Positions 1 to 10,577 are shown, counted from the first letter of the stretch. The stretch: DNA of 64,000 nucleotides from Amycolatopsis coloradensis (GCF_037997115.1 NZ_CP150484.1:1906860-1970859), one strand, 5' to 3'. Notes: generated by a model from the sequence alone, not told the origin. Program-made: numbers and translations.

Positions 1-663
1 GCCCGGGGTCAGCACCTTGTCGATGACGAAGACGGTGGCGTTCTTGGTGGGGATGTTGCCGCACAGCACCTTCGCGCCGTTGACGGTCATGTTCTCGCCG
101 GAGCCCTCGATCTTGACCGGGCCGCCCGCGGTGTTCAGGCTCTCCACGGACTTGGCGGACTCCAGGCCCTTGGCGTCGTAACGCTTGCCGACGACGTGGT
201 ACTGCAGGATCGGGGCCAGCTCGTCCGGCTTGCCCGCCAGCTCGGCGAACTTGGCGTCACCCAGTGCCTGGAAGGCGGGGTCCGCCGGGGCGAACACGGT
301 GATGGCCTGCTGGCTGTTGAGCGTGTCCACCAGGTTGGTGGCCTTCACCGCGGCGACCAGCTTGGTCAGCAGCGGGTTGGTCGAGGCGGCGCTGGCGACC
401 GGCTGCGGGCCCATCGAGTCCAGCGAACCCGGGGCACTGCCCTGCGGCAGCTGCGAACAGGCCGGGCCGAACACGTCGGCGTTGGTGGTCACACCGTCGG
501 GTGAACCGGTCGAGCCGGAGCTGGTCATCGGGGCCGACGAGGACGGCGCGGGCGCGGGGGTGCTGGCATTTCCGGACGAAGCGCTGTTGTCACCGCTGCA
601 CGCGGAGAGCGCCAGTGCGGCGACCGCGGTGAAACCGATACCTGCGACGCGAATCTTGTTCAC
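1..663 (-). CDS. Fasciclin-domain lipoprotein (3' end outside window)
   Basis: The reading frame runs from a GTG at 663 off the left edge, giving 221 codons. The N-terminus is a lipoprotein signal peptide: basic MNKIRV, a hydrophobic stretch, then lipobox LSAC with the acceptor cysteine at residue 22. A Ser/Pro/Ala-rich linker follows (about residues 25-60), then a FAS1 domain with the typical blocks (ITVFAPADPAF, LQYHVVG, ATVFVIDKVLTP). It resembles mycobacterial MPT70/MPT83-type surface proteins, which are anchored outside the membrane with an adhesion-like role. GGAG lies about 8 bases before the GTG. The upstream DNA holds remains of an oxidoreductase on the same strand. Family is clear; the exact role is unknown. 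Confidence 0.9.
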   Translation of the reverse strand, partial: MNKIRVAGIGFTAVAALALSACSGDNSASSGNASTPAPAPSSSAPMTSSGSTGSPDGVTTNADVFGPACSQLPQGSAPGSLDSMGPQPVASAASTNPLLTKLVAAVKATNLVDTLNSQQAITVFAPADPAFQALGDAKFAELAGKPDELAPILQYHVVGKRYDAKGLESAKSVESLNTAGGPVKIEGSGENMTVNGAKVLCGNIPTKNATVFVIDKVLTPG

Positions 664-781
664 GAAACCACTCCATTGCTTGAGGCGGCAAAGTCTTGTC
701 CACTGTGGACGACTCGTTTCGTCTTCTCGCAAGTGATTCGTGGCGGCCCGGGGACGCGGATTGGTCGTTCGCCGATCTTTC

Positions 782-1090
782 TCAGGCGGCGGTGAATGTC
801 ACGTCGTGCCGGCCGGTCGCGCCGTCGGGAACGGTGCCCCGCGCCGGGTGTACCGGATTTGTCGGTGGCGCGGCAGAACGCTTGGCGAACGCCGGTGGGC
901 ACCTCCACTTCGGTCCACCACATCCGCCACGTGTTCGGATCGACCTCCTTCGGCGGGTTCTGGCCCACCCGGACCTCGACCTTGTCGAATCCGGGGTGGA
1001 CGGCGCGAGCCCCGAGGCCGGCAAGGTTCGCGCGCCGGCGTGGTGGGTCCGCCGATCGACGCACTCTCTGTTGTGACGGCGACCATGGCA
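782..1090 (-). pseudogene. Remnant of a sulfite-oxidase-type molybdopterin oxidoreductase C-terminus
   Basis: In minus-strand frames this stretch spells pieces of the Mo-co dimerisation domain found at the C-terminus of sulfite oxidase-like enzymes: GARTLPASGLA near 1050, then FDKVEVRVG and DPNTWRMWWTEVEVP in another frame (about 1000-900), then TVPDGATGRHDVTF just before a stop at 782. The pieces follow the correct order of the family but lie in at least two frames, and the whole N-terminal catalytic part is missing. I read it as a 3' relic of a gene that once sat next to the fasciclin gene. The pairing of the two families is typical of actinobacteria. The assignment rests on motif recognition only. 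Confidence 0.5.
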
Positions 1091-1342
1091 AATGCCCCGA
1101 AAGCATGGTGTTCGAGACATAGGCACCTGGCTCTTCGTGGCGCCGTCGTCCATTCATGCTTTTATGGACCGGGCAGAAGGTAGGCGAAGTCGGAACGCGA
1201 ATTCCGTCGCTCGTGGGGTGAGGGTCAGGCCGCACTGGTTGGCGAGTGCGCCGCGCATCTTGGTGTGATGAAAAACCTTTCGGTGTTGATCATCTGGGGA
1301 TTTCTCGCCTCGGCGAAGCATCACTTAAGCGGTCAGGAGTAT

Positions 1343-1529
1343 GTGAACTTGAAGCGGCGATGACACTCTCGCTGGGTGGCGTGGCAAGCGCGAAAGAGGC
1401 AGGCGACTACTACGGCCCGTTCGCAACCGAAGGGGAATGCGAAGCGCCAGGGTGCTGTTCAACTACGGTGACCCTTGCTGCTGGTCGCTCCAGAACGGCG
1501 GCAGTTGGTGGTTTCACGGCGGTTTCTAA
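1343..1529 (+). pseudogene. Frameshifted small secreted protein
   Basis: A GTG at 1343 follows AGGAG and opens a short basic start (NLKR). The next frame (ATG at 1360) continues with a hydrophobic signal-like stretch ending in VASAKEA, a plausible signal peptidase site, and GDYYGPFATEGEC. A third frame near 1440 continues with RVLFNYGDPCCWSLQNGG and ends SWWFHGGF before the stop at 1527-1529. Joined together this looks like a small exported Cys/Trp-rich protein of about 60 residues. As it stands the gene needs about two frameshifts to be read. A strong terminator hairpin follows immediately, so the locus was once a transcription unit. No function is known. Confidence 0.45.
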
Positions 1530-1546
1530 ACGCCGCTAAGTACCCG

Positions 1547-1585
1547 AAGACCCCTTCTCTCGGATGAGCCGAGAGAAGGGGTCTT
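1547..1585 (+). terminator. Perfect hairpin terminator
   Basis: A 17-base arm (AAGACCCCTTCTCTCGG) pairs perfectly with 1569-1585 around the loop ATGAG. It sits 18 bases after the end of the decayed small secreted protein and before the convergent end of the gene at 1725, so it can stop transcription from both sides. There is only a short T-rich tail. Confidence 0.8.
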
Positions 1586-1724
1586 GTGCTACTCGGGCCT
1601 CGCAGGAGATCGCAAGACGAGACAAGAGTCTTCGTATTCCGATCTCGCGGGTCGAAACGATATTCATTTCTCGCGTCGGTGGCGCCACTGGACACGATCT
1701 GGCGGTCGCGGGCCGGCGACCCGG

Positions 1725-2975
1725 CTACAGAGTCCCTTCGAACACGACAGTGCCGTTGGCGTCACGCGCCTGAATGCGGACCCCTCGCGGGAACGGGTCA
1801 TTCACCTCTTTCGGAACGAAGACCACGAAGGTCCCGTCGACCACATCGGTTGTCGAGGTCAGTCCGGCGCCGAAGTCACAGGTCACCGTCACCGCCGTCG
1901 CCGGCAGCCGCGTCCCGGCGAACGGTGTCCGGGCGTTGCCCCGGTCACCACCATCTTCCACACCGCCCAGTGGCTGCATCGGAATCGTCCGGGGCTGCTC
2001 CGGCGGGATCTCGAAATGGTCCTGATAGACACGCATCTTCAGCCGGCCGGGACGCCGTGGGTCCGGAACCTTCGTGCACGCCAGGCTCCGGTCGCCCAAA
2101 CGGGCGAGAACGACCTGATAGCCGTCCTTGTCCAGCAGTGCGCCGGGCCGATAGCCCGCCACGTCGGAGATGGCGTCCACCGCACCGGACAGACATTCGC
2201 CCAGCGCGCGTCCCGCGGGCGAGGTCCGGTCGGCCGGGGCGATCGGGCGATCGACGGCCGAGAGCAGCGGCGCCGGAGCCGGCGGCAGGCTCGTAGTCGT
2301 CGCTCGGGCGGCATCGTAAACGGTCAGTTGCGTCTTCGCGGGGTCGGTCCAGGAGAACGAGACGAACTGATGTGACAGAGGCGAAGCTTCCACGGAGTCC
2401 CCGCCGCCGGAATCCTCGGCCTGGAATGCGAGACCCGCACCCGGCCAGGCCGGATCGAGCACCCCGCCGATCAGCCCGGTCGCGCTCTGCAGGAGCAGTC
2501 CGGTGCGGGTTCCCGGCACATACGTGGGGACGGCGTTCGGGTCGGACAAGGTCACGGTGGTCAGCGTCGTCTCGCAGAACATCGGCTTGCCCGCCGCCGT
2601 CGCGGCGACGACCGAGACGTCCAGCATGACGTCCGTGAACAAGGGAATCCATTCCTCGCGAGGGGGCACACGGTCCGTCTTGCCCGCGGCTCGCACCGCG
2701 GCCCAGCAGCGGTCGAGCGACGACGTCGCCAGCCCGACGTCCAGGTTGAGCCCGCCGGCGGCAGGCTCGGGGCCGGGGTCCGCGCCCTGCTGACGGAGCA
2801 GCTGTGTCGCGGCGGCGACGCCGGACGCGACGAGAACGACCGCCGCGGCGGCGGCGTACCAGACGCGCGCCGTCCGCCGCGGCTTCGCGATCCCCTCCCG
2901 GACGGCCGATCGCATCCGGGCGCGGACGTCGTCCGGCATCGCCTGGCAAGGCGGGTACACGGGTTCGCCGCTCAT
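1725..2975 (-). CDS. Membrane-anchored protein encoded with an ECF-type sigma factor
   Basis: 416 residues. The first 37 residues are cytoplasmic and include PDDVRARMRSAVREGIAKPRR. One membrane helix follows (about 39-60, AAAAAVVLVASGVAAATQLL), then a long extracytoplasmic part of about 350 residues with no domain I recognise. The start ATG overlaps the stop of the upstream sigma factor gene by 4 bases (ATGA), so the two are translationally coupled. Cytoplasmic N-terminus, single helix and outer sensor is the architecture of anti-sigma factors and of the CU044_5270-type proteins that accompany actinobacterial sigma genes. I infer a role in controlling that sigma factor, but no zinc-binding anti-sigma motif (HxxxCxxC) is present. 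Confidence 0.7.
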   Translation of the reverse strand: MSGEPVYPPCQAMPDDVRARMRSAVREGIAKPRRTARVWYAAAAAVVLVASGVAAATQLLRQQGADPGPEPAAGGLNLDVGLATSSLDRCWAAVRAAGKTDRVPPREEWIPLFTDVMLDVSVVAATAAGKPMFCETTLTTVTLSDPNAVPTYVPGTRTGLLLQSATGLIGGVLDPAWPGAGLAFQAEDSGGGDSVEASPLSHQFVSFSWTDPAKTQLTVYDAARATTTSLPPAPAPLLSAVDRPIAPADRTSPAGRALGECLSGAVDAISDVAGYRPGALLDKDGYQVVLARLGDRSLACTKVPDPRRPGRLKMRVYQDHFEIPPEQPRTIPMQPLGGVEDGGDRGNARTPFAGTRLPATAVTVTCDFGAGLTSTTDVVDGTFVVFVPKEVNDPFPRGVRIQARDANGTVVFEGTL

Positions 2976-3556
2976 TTCTCCTCCAGCAACGTACGCAGCC
3001 GGGCTCGTCCCCGGGAAAGATGGGCGCGGACGGTGACCTCGGCGATGCCCAGCAACTCCGCGGCGTCAGCGATGCTCACCTCGGCGGCCAGGCAGAGTTC
3101 GACGACCTCGCGCTGCGATTTCGGCAGCGACCGGACGGCTTCGGCGACTCGCCCCAGCCGGCGCTGGCCGTCGATCTTCTCGGCCACCGAATCGGCGTGG
3201 TCGGATACGGCGGGCTGGGCCGGGATCTTCCGGAGCAGCCGAAGCCGGCGACGAGCACCGCGGTGCTCGTCACGGGCGACATTGGCCGCGACCGTGTAGA
3301 GCCACGGCAGGGCGCTGTCCCGCACCAGGGTCACCTCGGCCCGCCGCCGCCAGGCGATGAGGAACGTCGTGGACGCCAGATCCTCGGCGCTGCTCCACGA
3401 ACCGGTCAGGCGATACGTGTAGTTCCACAGAGCCTCGGCGTGCCGCTCGAACAGTTCACTGAACGCCCCCTCGTCGCCGCCGGCCGCGCGGGCCCACAGT
3501 TCCCGGTCACCGGTCTTTTCCACCGGTACCCCCACCTCGCTCGCGAGACTGCTCAC
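2972..3556 (-). CDS. ECF-family RNA polymerase sigma factor
   Basis: 194 residues from a GTG start. Region 2 is recognisable at about residues 30-95 (FSELFERHAEALWNYTYRLTG, AEDLASTTFLIAWRR, PWLYTVAANVARDEHR), and region 4 at about 130-185 (LPKSQREVVELCLAAEVSIADAAELLGI, VRAHLSRGRARLRTLLEE). It would direct RNA polymerase to a small regulon. It is the first gene of a two-gene operon with a membrane protein that overlaps it by 4 bases. The start has no clear ribosome site, so it may be leaderless. It is divergent from the membrane protein gene at 3627. Confidence 0.9.
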   Translation of the reverse strand: MSSLASEVGVPVEKTGDRELWARAAGGDEGAFSELFERHAEALWNYTYRLTGSWSSAEDLASTTFLIAWRRRAEVTLVRDSALPWLYTVAANVARDEHRGARRRLRLLRKIPAQPAVSDHADSVAEKIDGQRRLGRVAEAVRSLPKSQREVVELCLAAEVSIADAAELLGIAEVTVRAHLSRGRARLRTLLEEK

Positions 3557-3626
3557 GCCCTGGTTGTGGCCGGCACCGGCCGAACGTTGCGCGCAACTTT
3601 CCGGGGTGGAGGAGCCATATCAAGCC

Positions 3627-5078
3627 ATGATCATGGAACAGGTCCGGACGACGGACAACCAGGCGACGTCCTGGCGGATGCCCCTGTCCGTAGCGGTGCT
3701 CTCGGCGGTGGTGTTCCTGCTCGCCCGGCCGCATTTGATCGACGACACGTTCATCACGCTGGCGTACGCGCGCAACGTCGCCTTCCACGGCCACTGGGGC
3801 CTGCTCGCCGACGCGACGTCGAACACCGCGACGTCGCCGGCGAACGTGCTCATCCTGGCGGCCCTGACCATCCTCGTCCGCGACGCCGTCTTCGCCGCCG
3901 GAGTGCTGTTCGTGCTGTGCCAAGTCCTTCTCGCCCTGGGGTTGCGCAGGCTCGGCGCGGTGACCGGGCTGTCGCCCCGGTTCCCCGCCCTGACACTCGC
4001 CGCGCTGACCGCGAACCCGCTTCTGCTCTCGTCGATCGGGCTCGAGGTCACCCTCGGCGCGGCGGTCCTGGGCTGGCTCACCGTGTTCGCCGTCGAAAAG
4101 AACCCATTCGCCTTCGGTCTGACAGCCGGCGTGCTCGCCCTGGTCCGGCTGGACCTGATCGTGTTCGCGGTGGTGCTCGCCGTCTTCCTCCGTCCCGGCA
4201 CGGGACGCGCACTGCTCGGCGCCGGGCTGATCACGCTGCCGTGGTTCGGCTTCAGCTGGGTGGTTCTCGGCGCGGCGGTACCGGACACCGTTGTGATCAA
4301 GACTCTCCAAGGCGCGCGACACGCTTGGGGCGCCTGGAACTTCGGCAACGGCCCGCTGTTCTACGCGCGGACTTCGCCGGTGATGGCCGTGCTGGCGTTC
4401 CTGCCCGTGGCCCTCGCCGTCCTCTCCGTGGTGACGCTGGCCGCCCGGCGGCGCACGATCCCCGCCGGGCTGCGGCCGTTCGTGCTGCTCGCCCTCGGCG
4501 GCCTGCTCTATCACCTCGGCTACGTGTTGCTGGCGGTCCCGCCCTACCACTGGTACTACGGCCCCGGCCTCACCGCGGCGACCGTTTTCGTCTGTGCCGT
4601 AGCGGTTTCCCACCGGATCATGGTCCGCGGGGTGCTCGCGCTGATCGTCGCCGGTCTGATCGCGTACGCGGCCGCCGGACTTCCCCGCACGTACGCGCCG
4701 TTCACGTCGAACTACACGTCGAGTGCGCAGTACGCACGTATCGGAGCGGAACTGGGAACGCTCGCCGGAGGCCGGATCGTCGGCAGCGCGGGCGAAATCG
4801 GCGTCCTCGCCTACAGTTGCGGCTGCCCGGTCGTCGACGTCTTCTCCGACCGTGGCCTGCTGCCGGCCGCGATCGAGGCGCGAGGCGAGGAGAACCGCTG
4901 GATCCGCGCGGTACTCCGCGTGAACTACGCCTTCTTCGACTTCGACGTCCGGCCACGCCGTCCCGAACTCGTGCTGCGCCGGCTGGCGGCCCCGCCGCCG
5001 GACGCGCTCGCGCACTGGACGCTCGACGCGCCGACTCTCGGGAAGCAGGAGCTGTACCTGGTGCCGAACAAGGAGTGA
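3627..5078 (+). CDS. Polytopic membrane protein, GT-C glycosyltransferase-like
   Basis: About 483 residues with roughly ten hydrophobic segments. After the first helix comes HLIDDTFITLAYARN, matching the DDxxIxxRY-type first-loop signature of GT-C polyprenyl-phosphate-dependent glycosyltransferases such as the mycobacterial arabinofuranosyltransferase AftB group. The C-terminus is a soluble domain of about 120 residues (GSAGEIGVLAYSCGCPVVDVFSDRGL), as often seen in this class. The chosen ATG follows GGAGGAG at 3608-3614; a second ATG six bases on is possible, and longer upstream starts would lack a ribosome site. Expected role: sugar transfer to a cell-envelope glycan from a lipid donor. The substrate cannot be read from sequence. 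Confidence 0.65.
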   Translation: MIMEQVRTTDNQATSWRMPLSVAVLSAVVFLLARPHLIDDTFITLAYARNVAFHGHWGLLADATSNTATSPANVLILAALTILVRDAVFAAGVLFVLCQVLLALGLRRLGAVTGLSPRFPALTLAALTANPLLLSSIGLEVTLGAAVLGWLTVFAVEKNPFAFGLTAGVLALVRLDLIVFAVVLAVFLRPGTGRALLGAGLITLPWFGFSWVVLGAAVPDTVVIKTLQGARHAWGAWNFGNGPLFYARTSPVMAVLAFLPVALAVLSVVTLAARRRTIPAGLRPFVLLALGGLLYHLGYVLLAVPPYHWYYGPGLTAATVFVCAVAVSHRIMVRGVLALIVAGLIAYAAAGLPRTYAPFTSNYTSSAQYARIGAELGTLAGGRIVGSAGEIGVLAYSCGCPVVDVFSDRGLLPAAIEARGEENRWIRAVLRVNYAFFDFDVRPRRPELVLRRLAAPPPDALAHWTLDAPTLGKQELYLVPNKE

Positions 5079-5097
5079 AAGCCCGGCGGGCCCTGAG

Positions 5098-5356
5098 TCA
5101 GGCGTTCGGGACCGCCGCTTCCCGCGCCGGGCGGATCCGGCTCAGCTGCAGGAGACTGAAGCCGAACAGCAGGACCCCGAGCGGGACGTGGACCGCGGTC
5201 ACGTGCGTGAGCCCGAGGAACACGGCCGCCGGCAGGATCGGCTCGGGGGAGCCGCCGCCCGGCCGCTCGGCACGGTCAGCAGGAGACCGGCGGAGATGGG
5301 GTGAGGAAGACGGCCAGGGTCTGCACGGCGATCGCGACGCGCAACGGGGTCGGCAT
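5098..5356 (-). pseudogene. Frameshifted small membrane protein
   Basis: ATG at 5356 has an ideal ribosome site (GAAGGAG, 5 bases upstream) and starts MPTPLRVAIAVQTLAVFLTP. Reading then needs a one-base shift at a CCCC run to continue as ISAGLLLTVPSGRAA, and a second shift at a CCCCC run to continue as ILPAAVFLGLTHVTAVHVPL, GVLLFGFSLLQLSRIRPARE and the stop at 5098. The joined product would be about 85 residues with two or three membrane helices. Both breaks lie in C runs, so sequencing error is as likely as decay. It is divergent from the ArsR-type gene at 5512. Confidence 0.55.
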
Positions 5357-5442
5357 GGGAACTCCTTCGGGTGGAAGTGTCACCACGTCGACGAGGTAGC
5401 CACCGGAAACGTGACACAACCTGGTGGCCGGGGAACGGCTGC

Positions 5443-5472
5443 TTGACATGCAGCTACATGGCTGCCTAGCCT
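5443..5472 (+). promoter_or_regulatory. Promoter of the ArsR-SRPBCC gene
   Basis: A perfect -35 TTGACA (5443-5448) is followed after 18 bases by TAGCCT (5467-5472), a good actinobacterial -10. The operator-like repeats at 5460-5495 overlap the -10 and probable start point, as expected for autorepression. Confidence 0.65.
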
Positions 5473-5495
5473 GCAAAGGCAGCCGCGCGGCTGCC
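5460..5495 (+). promoter_or_regulatory. Three-half-site palindromic operator, probably for the ArsR-type repressor
   Basis: GGCTGCC (5460-5466), GGCAGCC (5478-5484) and GGCTGCC (5489-5495) form two alternative perfect 7-base inverted repeats sharing the middle half-site. They cover the -10 region and the transcription start of the downstream gene. The layout suggests two overlapping dimer sites for the encoded winged-helix protein. Binding is inferred. Confidence 0.55.
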
Positions 5496-5511
5496 TATCC
5501 GGGAGGGCGGC

Positions 5512-6303
5512 ATGGACGAGGTCTTCAAGGCATTGGCGGACCCCAGTCGTCGCCGGTTGCTCGACGACCTGAACGCCCGCAACGGGCAGACCCTGCGTGA
5601 GCTGTGCGCGGGACTGGACATGGCGCGGCAGTCGGTCAGCAAGCATCTGGGTGTCCTGGAAGCGGCCAATCTGGTGACCACGGTGCGCCGTGGCCGCGAG
5701 AAGTTGCACTACGTGAACGCGGAGCCGATCAACGCGATCGCCGAGCGCTGGATCGACCGCTACCACCAGGGCCGCGTCGACGCGCTCGCCGACCTCAAGA
5801 AGGCATTGGAGCAGGAACCCATGAGCACCGACGAATTCGTGTACACGAGCTACATCAGGACGACGCCGGAGCGGCTTTGGCGGGCACTCACCGATCCGGT
5901 CTTCACCAAGCGGTACTGGGGTTGTGAGTTCACTTCGGACTGGAAGCCCGGGTCGACGATGGCCTGGGAGCAGCTCGGCGTGAGGCTGGAGGACCCCGGA
6001 CAGGTCGTCCTCGAATCCGACCCGTACCGGCGGCTGTCCTACACGTGGCACACCTTCACGCCGGAGTTCGCGAAGTCGGTGGGGCTCGACGACGACGTGT
6101 CGGCGAAGCTCCAGGCCGAATCGCGGTCGAAGGTCACCTTCGATCTCGAACCCGTCGGTGACACGGTGAAACTGACCGTGGTGCACGACGGTTTCGACCC
6201 GGGCAGCACCGCGTTGGAGATGGTCAAGGGCGGCTGGCCGTCGATCCTGTCGAGCCTCAAGACGTTGCTCGAGACCGGTGAGCCACTGCCCGATCCCGCG
6301 TAA
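5512..6303 (+). CDS. ArsR-family HTH fused to SRPBCC (AHSA1) domain
   Basis: 263 residues. Residues 1-85 form an ArsR-type winged helix (VFKALADPSRRRLLDDLNAR, QSVSKHLGVLEAANLV, RGREKLHYVN). Residues 100-260 form an SRPBCC/AHSA1 domain (FVYTSYIRTTPERLWRALTDP, FTKRYWGCEF, VKLTVVHDGFDPGS, GWPSILSSLKTLLETG). This fusion is a recognised actinobacterial type in which the hydrophobic pocket may bind a small lipophilic ligand that modulates DNA binding. GGGAGGGCGGC precedes the ATG. A consensus promoter with inverted repeats just upstream suggests autoregulation. Ligand and other targets are unknown. Confidence 0.88.
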   Translation: MDEVFKALADPSRRRLLDDLNARNGQTLRELCAGLDMARQSVSKHLGVLEAANLVTTVRRGREKLHYVNAEPINAIAERWIDRYHQGRVDALADLKKALEQEPMSTDEFVYTSYIRTTPERLWRALTDPVFTKRYWGCEFTSDWKPGSTMAWEQLGVRLEDPGQVVLESDPYRRLSYTWHTFTPEFAKSVGLDDDVSAKLQAESRSKVTFDLEPVGDTVKLTVVHDGFDPGSTALEMVKGGWPSILSSLKTLLETGEPLPDPA

Positions 6304-6335
6304 CCGGGTCGACGTCGCCGGGGTGATCGGGCACG

Positions 6336-7115
6336 ATGCGCAGCGTGCCCCTGGAGATCGCCTGTGACGAGTCCGGGTCCGAGGGCGAGAAACTGATCGG
6401 CGGGGAGACCGACGTGTTCGCGCACACGGGGGTCCGGCTGAGTCTCGAAGAGGCCGCCGCCTGCCTGGTCGAACTGCGGCGAAGGATCCGTTCGCCGGCG
6501 ATCGAGTACAAGGCGAACCATCTCCTCCGGACGAAACACCGGCGAGTCCTCGAATGGTTCCTCGGGCCGCTCGGCCCGGTCCACGGGCGAGCCCACGTGT
6601 ACCTCGTGGACAAGAAGCGGCTGCTGGCGAACGAACTGCGCGCGCTCGCCGGGCCGGAGATCCGGCCGGACGACGAACTCCTCGCCGCGTTCAACGACGT
6701 GCTGCGGGCCAGGAATCGCGGGGATCCGGCGGCGGGGTCGTTCTTCGCGATGGCCGGGGACACCGCGGAATTGAGGGTGAAGGTCGCCGCGGCACGTGAC
6801 GCCAAGATCCTCGATCCGCTGGTGCCCGCGATCCTGCGCGCCGTCGAATACTGGAGCGAGGGCGGGGAGCAGGTCTTCCTCGTCCACGACGAACAACCGT
6901 CGCTCAAAGGGGACCGGCTCGCCCGGATCGAGTCGAGCCCGGGATTGGCCGGGGTGAAGTTCGTGGATTCACGGACCGATCCGCGGGTGCAGGCCGCCGA
7001 TTTCCTGGTCGGTGTCGCCCGCCGGATCGCCGAGGACGCATTGAACGGGAACGGCGACGAGGTATTGACCGGATTGCTGGCGCCGTATGTCGATTCGGCG
7101 TCCCTTTGGTACTGA
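6336..7115 (+). CDS. DUF3800-like protein
   Basis: 259 residues. It opens with LEIACDESGSEG, the DESG block that marks DUF3800 proteins, and closes with VDSRTDPRVQAADFLVGVARR, matching the final conserved D...Q-ADF/L block. Between lie conserved acidic positions such as the D in FLVHDEQPS (about 185). DUF3800 has been linked to an RNase H-like fold, so a nuclease activity is possible but unproven. A GTG nine bases downstream is an alternative start. It follows the ArsR fusion by 32 bases and may share its transcript. DUF3800 proteins are also found in defence islands, but nothing else here is defence-like. Confidence 0.6.
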   Translation: MRSVPLEIACDESGSEGEKLIGGETDVFAHTGVRLSLEEAAACLVELRRRIRSPAIEYKANHLLRTKHRRVLEWFLGPLGPVHGRAHVYLVDKKRLLANELRALAGPEIRPDDELLAAFNDVLRARNRGDPAAGSFFAMAGDTAELRVKVAAARDAKILDPLVPAILRAVEYWSEGGEQVFLVHDEQPSLKGDRLARIESSPGLAGVKFVDSRTDPRVQAADFLVGVARRIAEDALNGNGDEVLTGLLAPYVDSASLWY

Positions 7116-9380
<2,265 letters not shown>

Positions 9381-9389
9381 GGCGCGCCC

Positions 9390-10577
9390 CTAGAACGCGG
9401 TGAGGATGATCCGCGCGGTCCGCGGGTCCCCGTCGTGCACCAGCGATTCGAAGTGCCCGACGTCGTCGAAGGCGAATCCGTACGCCTTCCCGTCCACCAT
9501 CTGCTCGTGCACGATCCGCGAGTAGTGGTCGGTCACGGGCTGCTTGTAGAACTGGCCCGCGTCGTAGGTCGGCTGCGTGTGCAGGGTGCCGAGCGTCGAG
9601 CGGTGCAGTGCCGCGCACAGTGTCCGCGCGATCGGGCCGACGACCTGGTCGTTCGGCGCGTGCAGCCGCCCGTCGCAGTTGAAGACGTCACGGGTGCTCG
9701 GCTTGCTGAACGACGCCACCGTGGCGCCCGAGGTGTCGGTGAAGCGCAGGACGTCGTCCCCGCCGGTCCGGCCGGTGAACTTCTTGCCGGGTTCGGCCTC
9801 GAACGGGACCACGGTCAGCGGTGTCGACTTGTAGGCGTTCCAGGCGCTCGTGACGTAGCCGTCGAGGTAGGTCCCGCTGAACTTGCCGGTGTCGAGCCCC
9901 TTGCCGGGAGCGAGCACCCGCAGCCGGTTGTACACCAGGTTCGAGAAACCGGACTGTCCTTGGACGGCGTTGAAGAGGGCTTCGCGGCCACCCGCCTTGA
10001 GCCGCCCGGCCTCCTTGTTCGTCCCCGCCCCGTTGGTGAGCCCGACGGCGTGCGGCACACTGAACATGTCGACCTGCGAGCTGTTGATGAACAGCCCGCC
10101 GTTGTCGTAGGTGAATTCGCTCCAGTCGAACAGGATGTCGCGGTTCGGGTCGCCGTCGGCCCACGGCGCCGGCTGCACCAGCCCGTCCGGGGTCAGGAAG
10201 AACTTGATCTTCTGCCCGAACGACATGTAGACGCGGCCCGAGAGCATCCGCGGGATCCGCAGCGTGGTCGAGCCGCCGTTGCCGGGGCCCGCGATCGAGA
10301 CGTCCGGCGCGGGGCTCGGCGGGTTCGCGCCCGGCGGCCACGGGGTGAAGGCGCCGTCGGCGTTGACGTAGCCGAGTTTCCCGGTGTTGAGGTTCGTGCC
10401 GAGCACGTAGAGGTGGACCGCGTCGGAGCGGTTCGAGTTGTTGGTGACGGTCAGTGGCAGCGGATCGGGGCCCGCGGCGACCGCGGTGGGTGCCGAAAGC
10501 GCCGACACTCCGGTGACCAGGGGGAGAGCGACCGCCAACGCGGTCAAGACGCGCCGGATCTTCTTGCGGATGCGCAC
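9390..10577 (-). CDS. Secreted glycoside hydrolase family 64 (beta-1,3-glucanase)
   Basis: 395 residues from a GTG preceded by GAGGAG. A Tat/Sec-like signal peptide (RIRKKIRRVLTALAVALPLVTG, cleavage near AVAA-GPD) is followed by a thaumatin-like/GH64 domain: LPLTVTNNSNRSDAVHLYVLG, SGRVYMSFGQKIKFFL, ILFDWSEFTYDNGGLFINSSQVDMF, then a C-terminal block with YKQPVTDHYSRIVHEQMVDGKAYGFAFDDVG. GH64 enzymes cut beta-1,3-glucan into laminaripentaose and typically attack fungal cell walls. It is monocistronic and convergent with the terpene cyclase gene. Confidence 0.88.
   Translation of the reverse strand: MRIRKKIRRVLTALAVALPLVTGVSALSAPTAVAAGPDPLPLTVTNNSNRSDAVHLYVLGTNLNTGKLGYVNADGAFTPWPPGANPPSPAPDVSIAGPGNGGSTTLRIPRMLSGRVYMSFGQKIKFFLTPDGLVQPAPWADGDPNRDILFDWSEFTYDNGGLFINSSQVDMFSVPHAVGLTNGAGTNKEAGRLKAGGREALFNAVQGQSGFSNLVYNRLRVLAPGKGLDTGKFSGTYLDGYVTSAWNAYKSTPLTVVPFEAEPGKKFTGRTGGDDVLRFTDTSGATVASFSKPSTRDVFNCDGRLHAPNDQVVGPIARTLCAALHRSTLGTLHTQPTYDAGQFYKQPVTDHYSRIVHEQMVDGKAYGFAFDDVGHFESLVHDGDPRTARIILTAF

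Noticed and set aside
2804-5446. 880-codon plus-strand open frame
   Set aside because: Arg/Pro/Gly-rich shadow across the sigma factor and membrane protein genes; no motif is recognisable.
6336-7115. Defence island around the DUF3800-like gene
   Set aside because: Its neighbours are a transcription factor and a terpene cyclase; no other defence-type gene is present.
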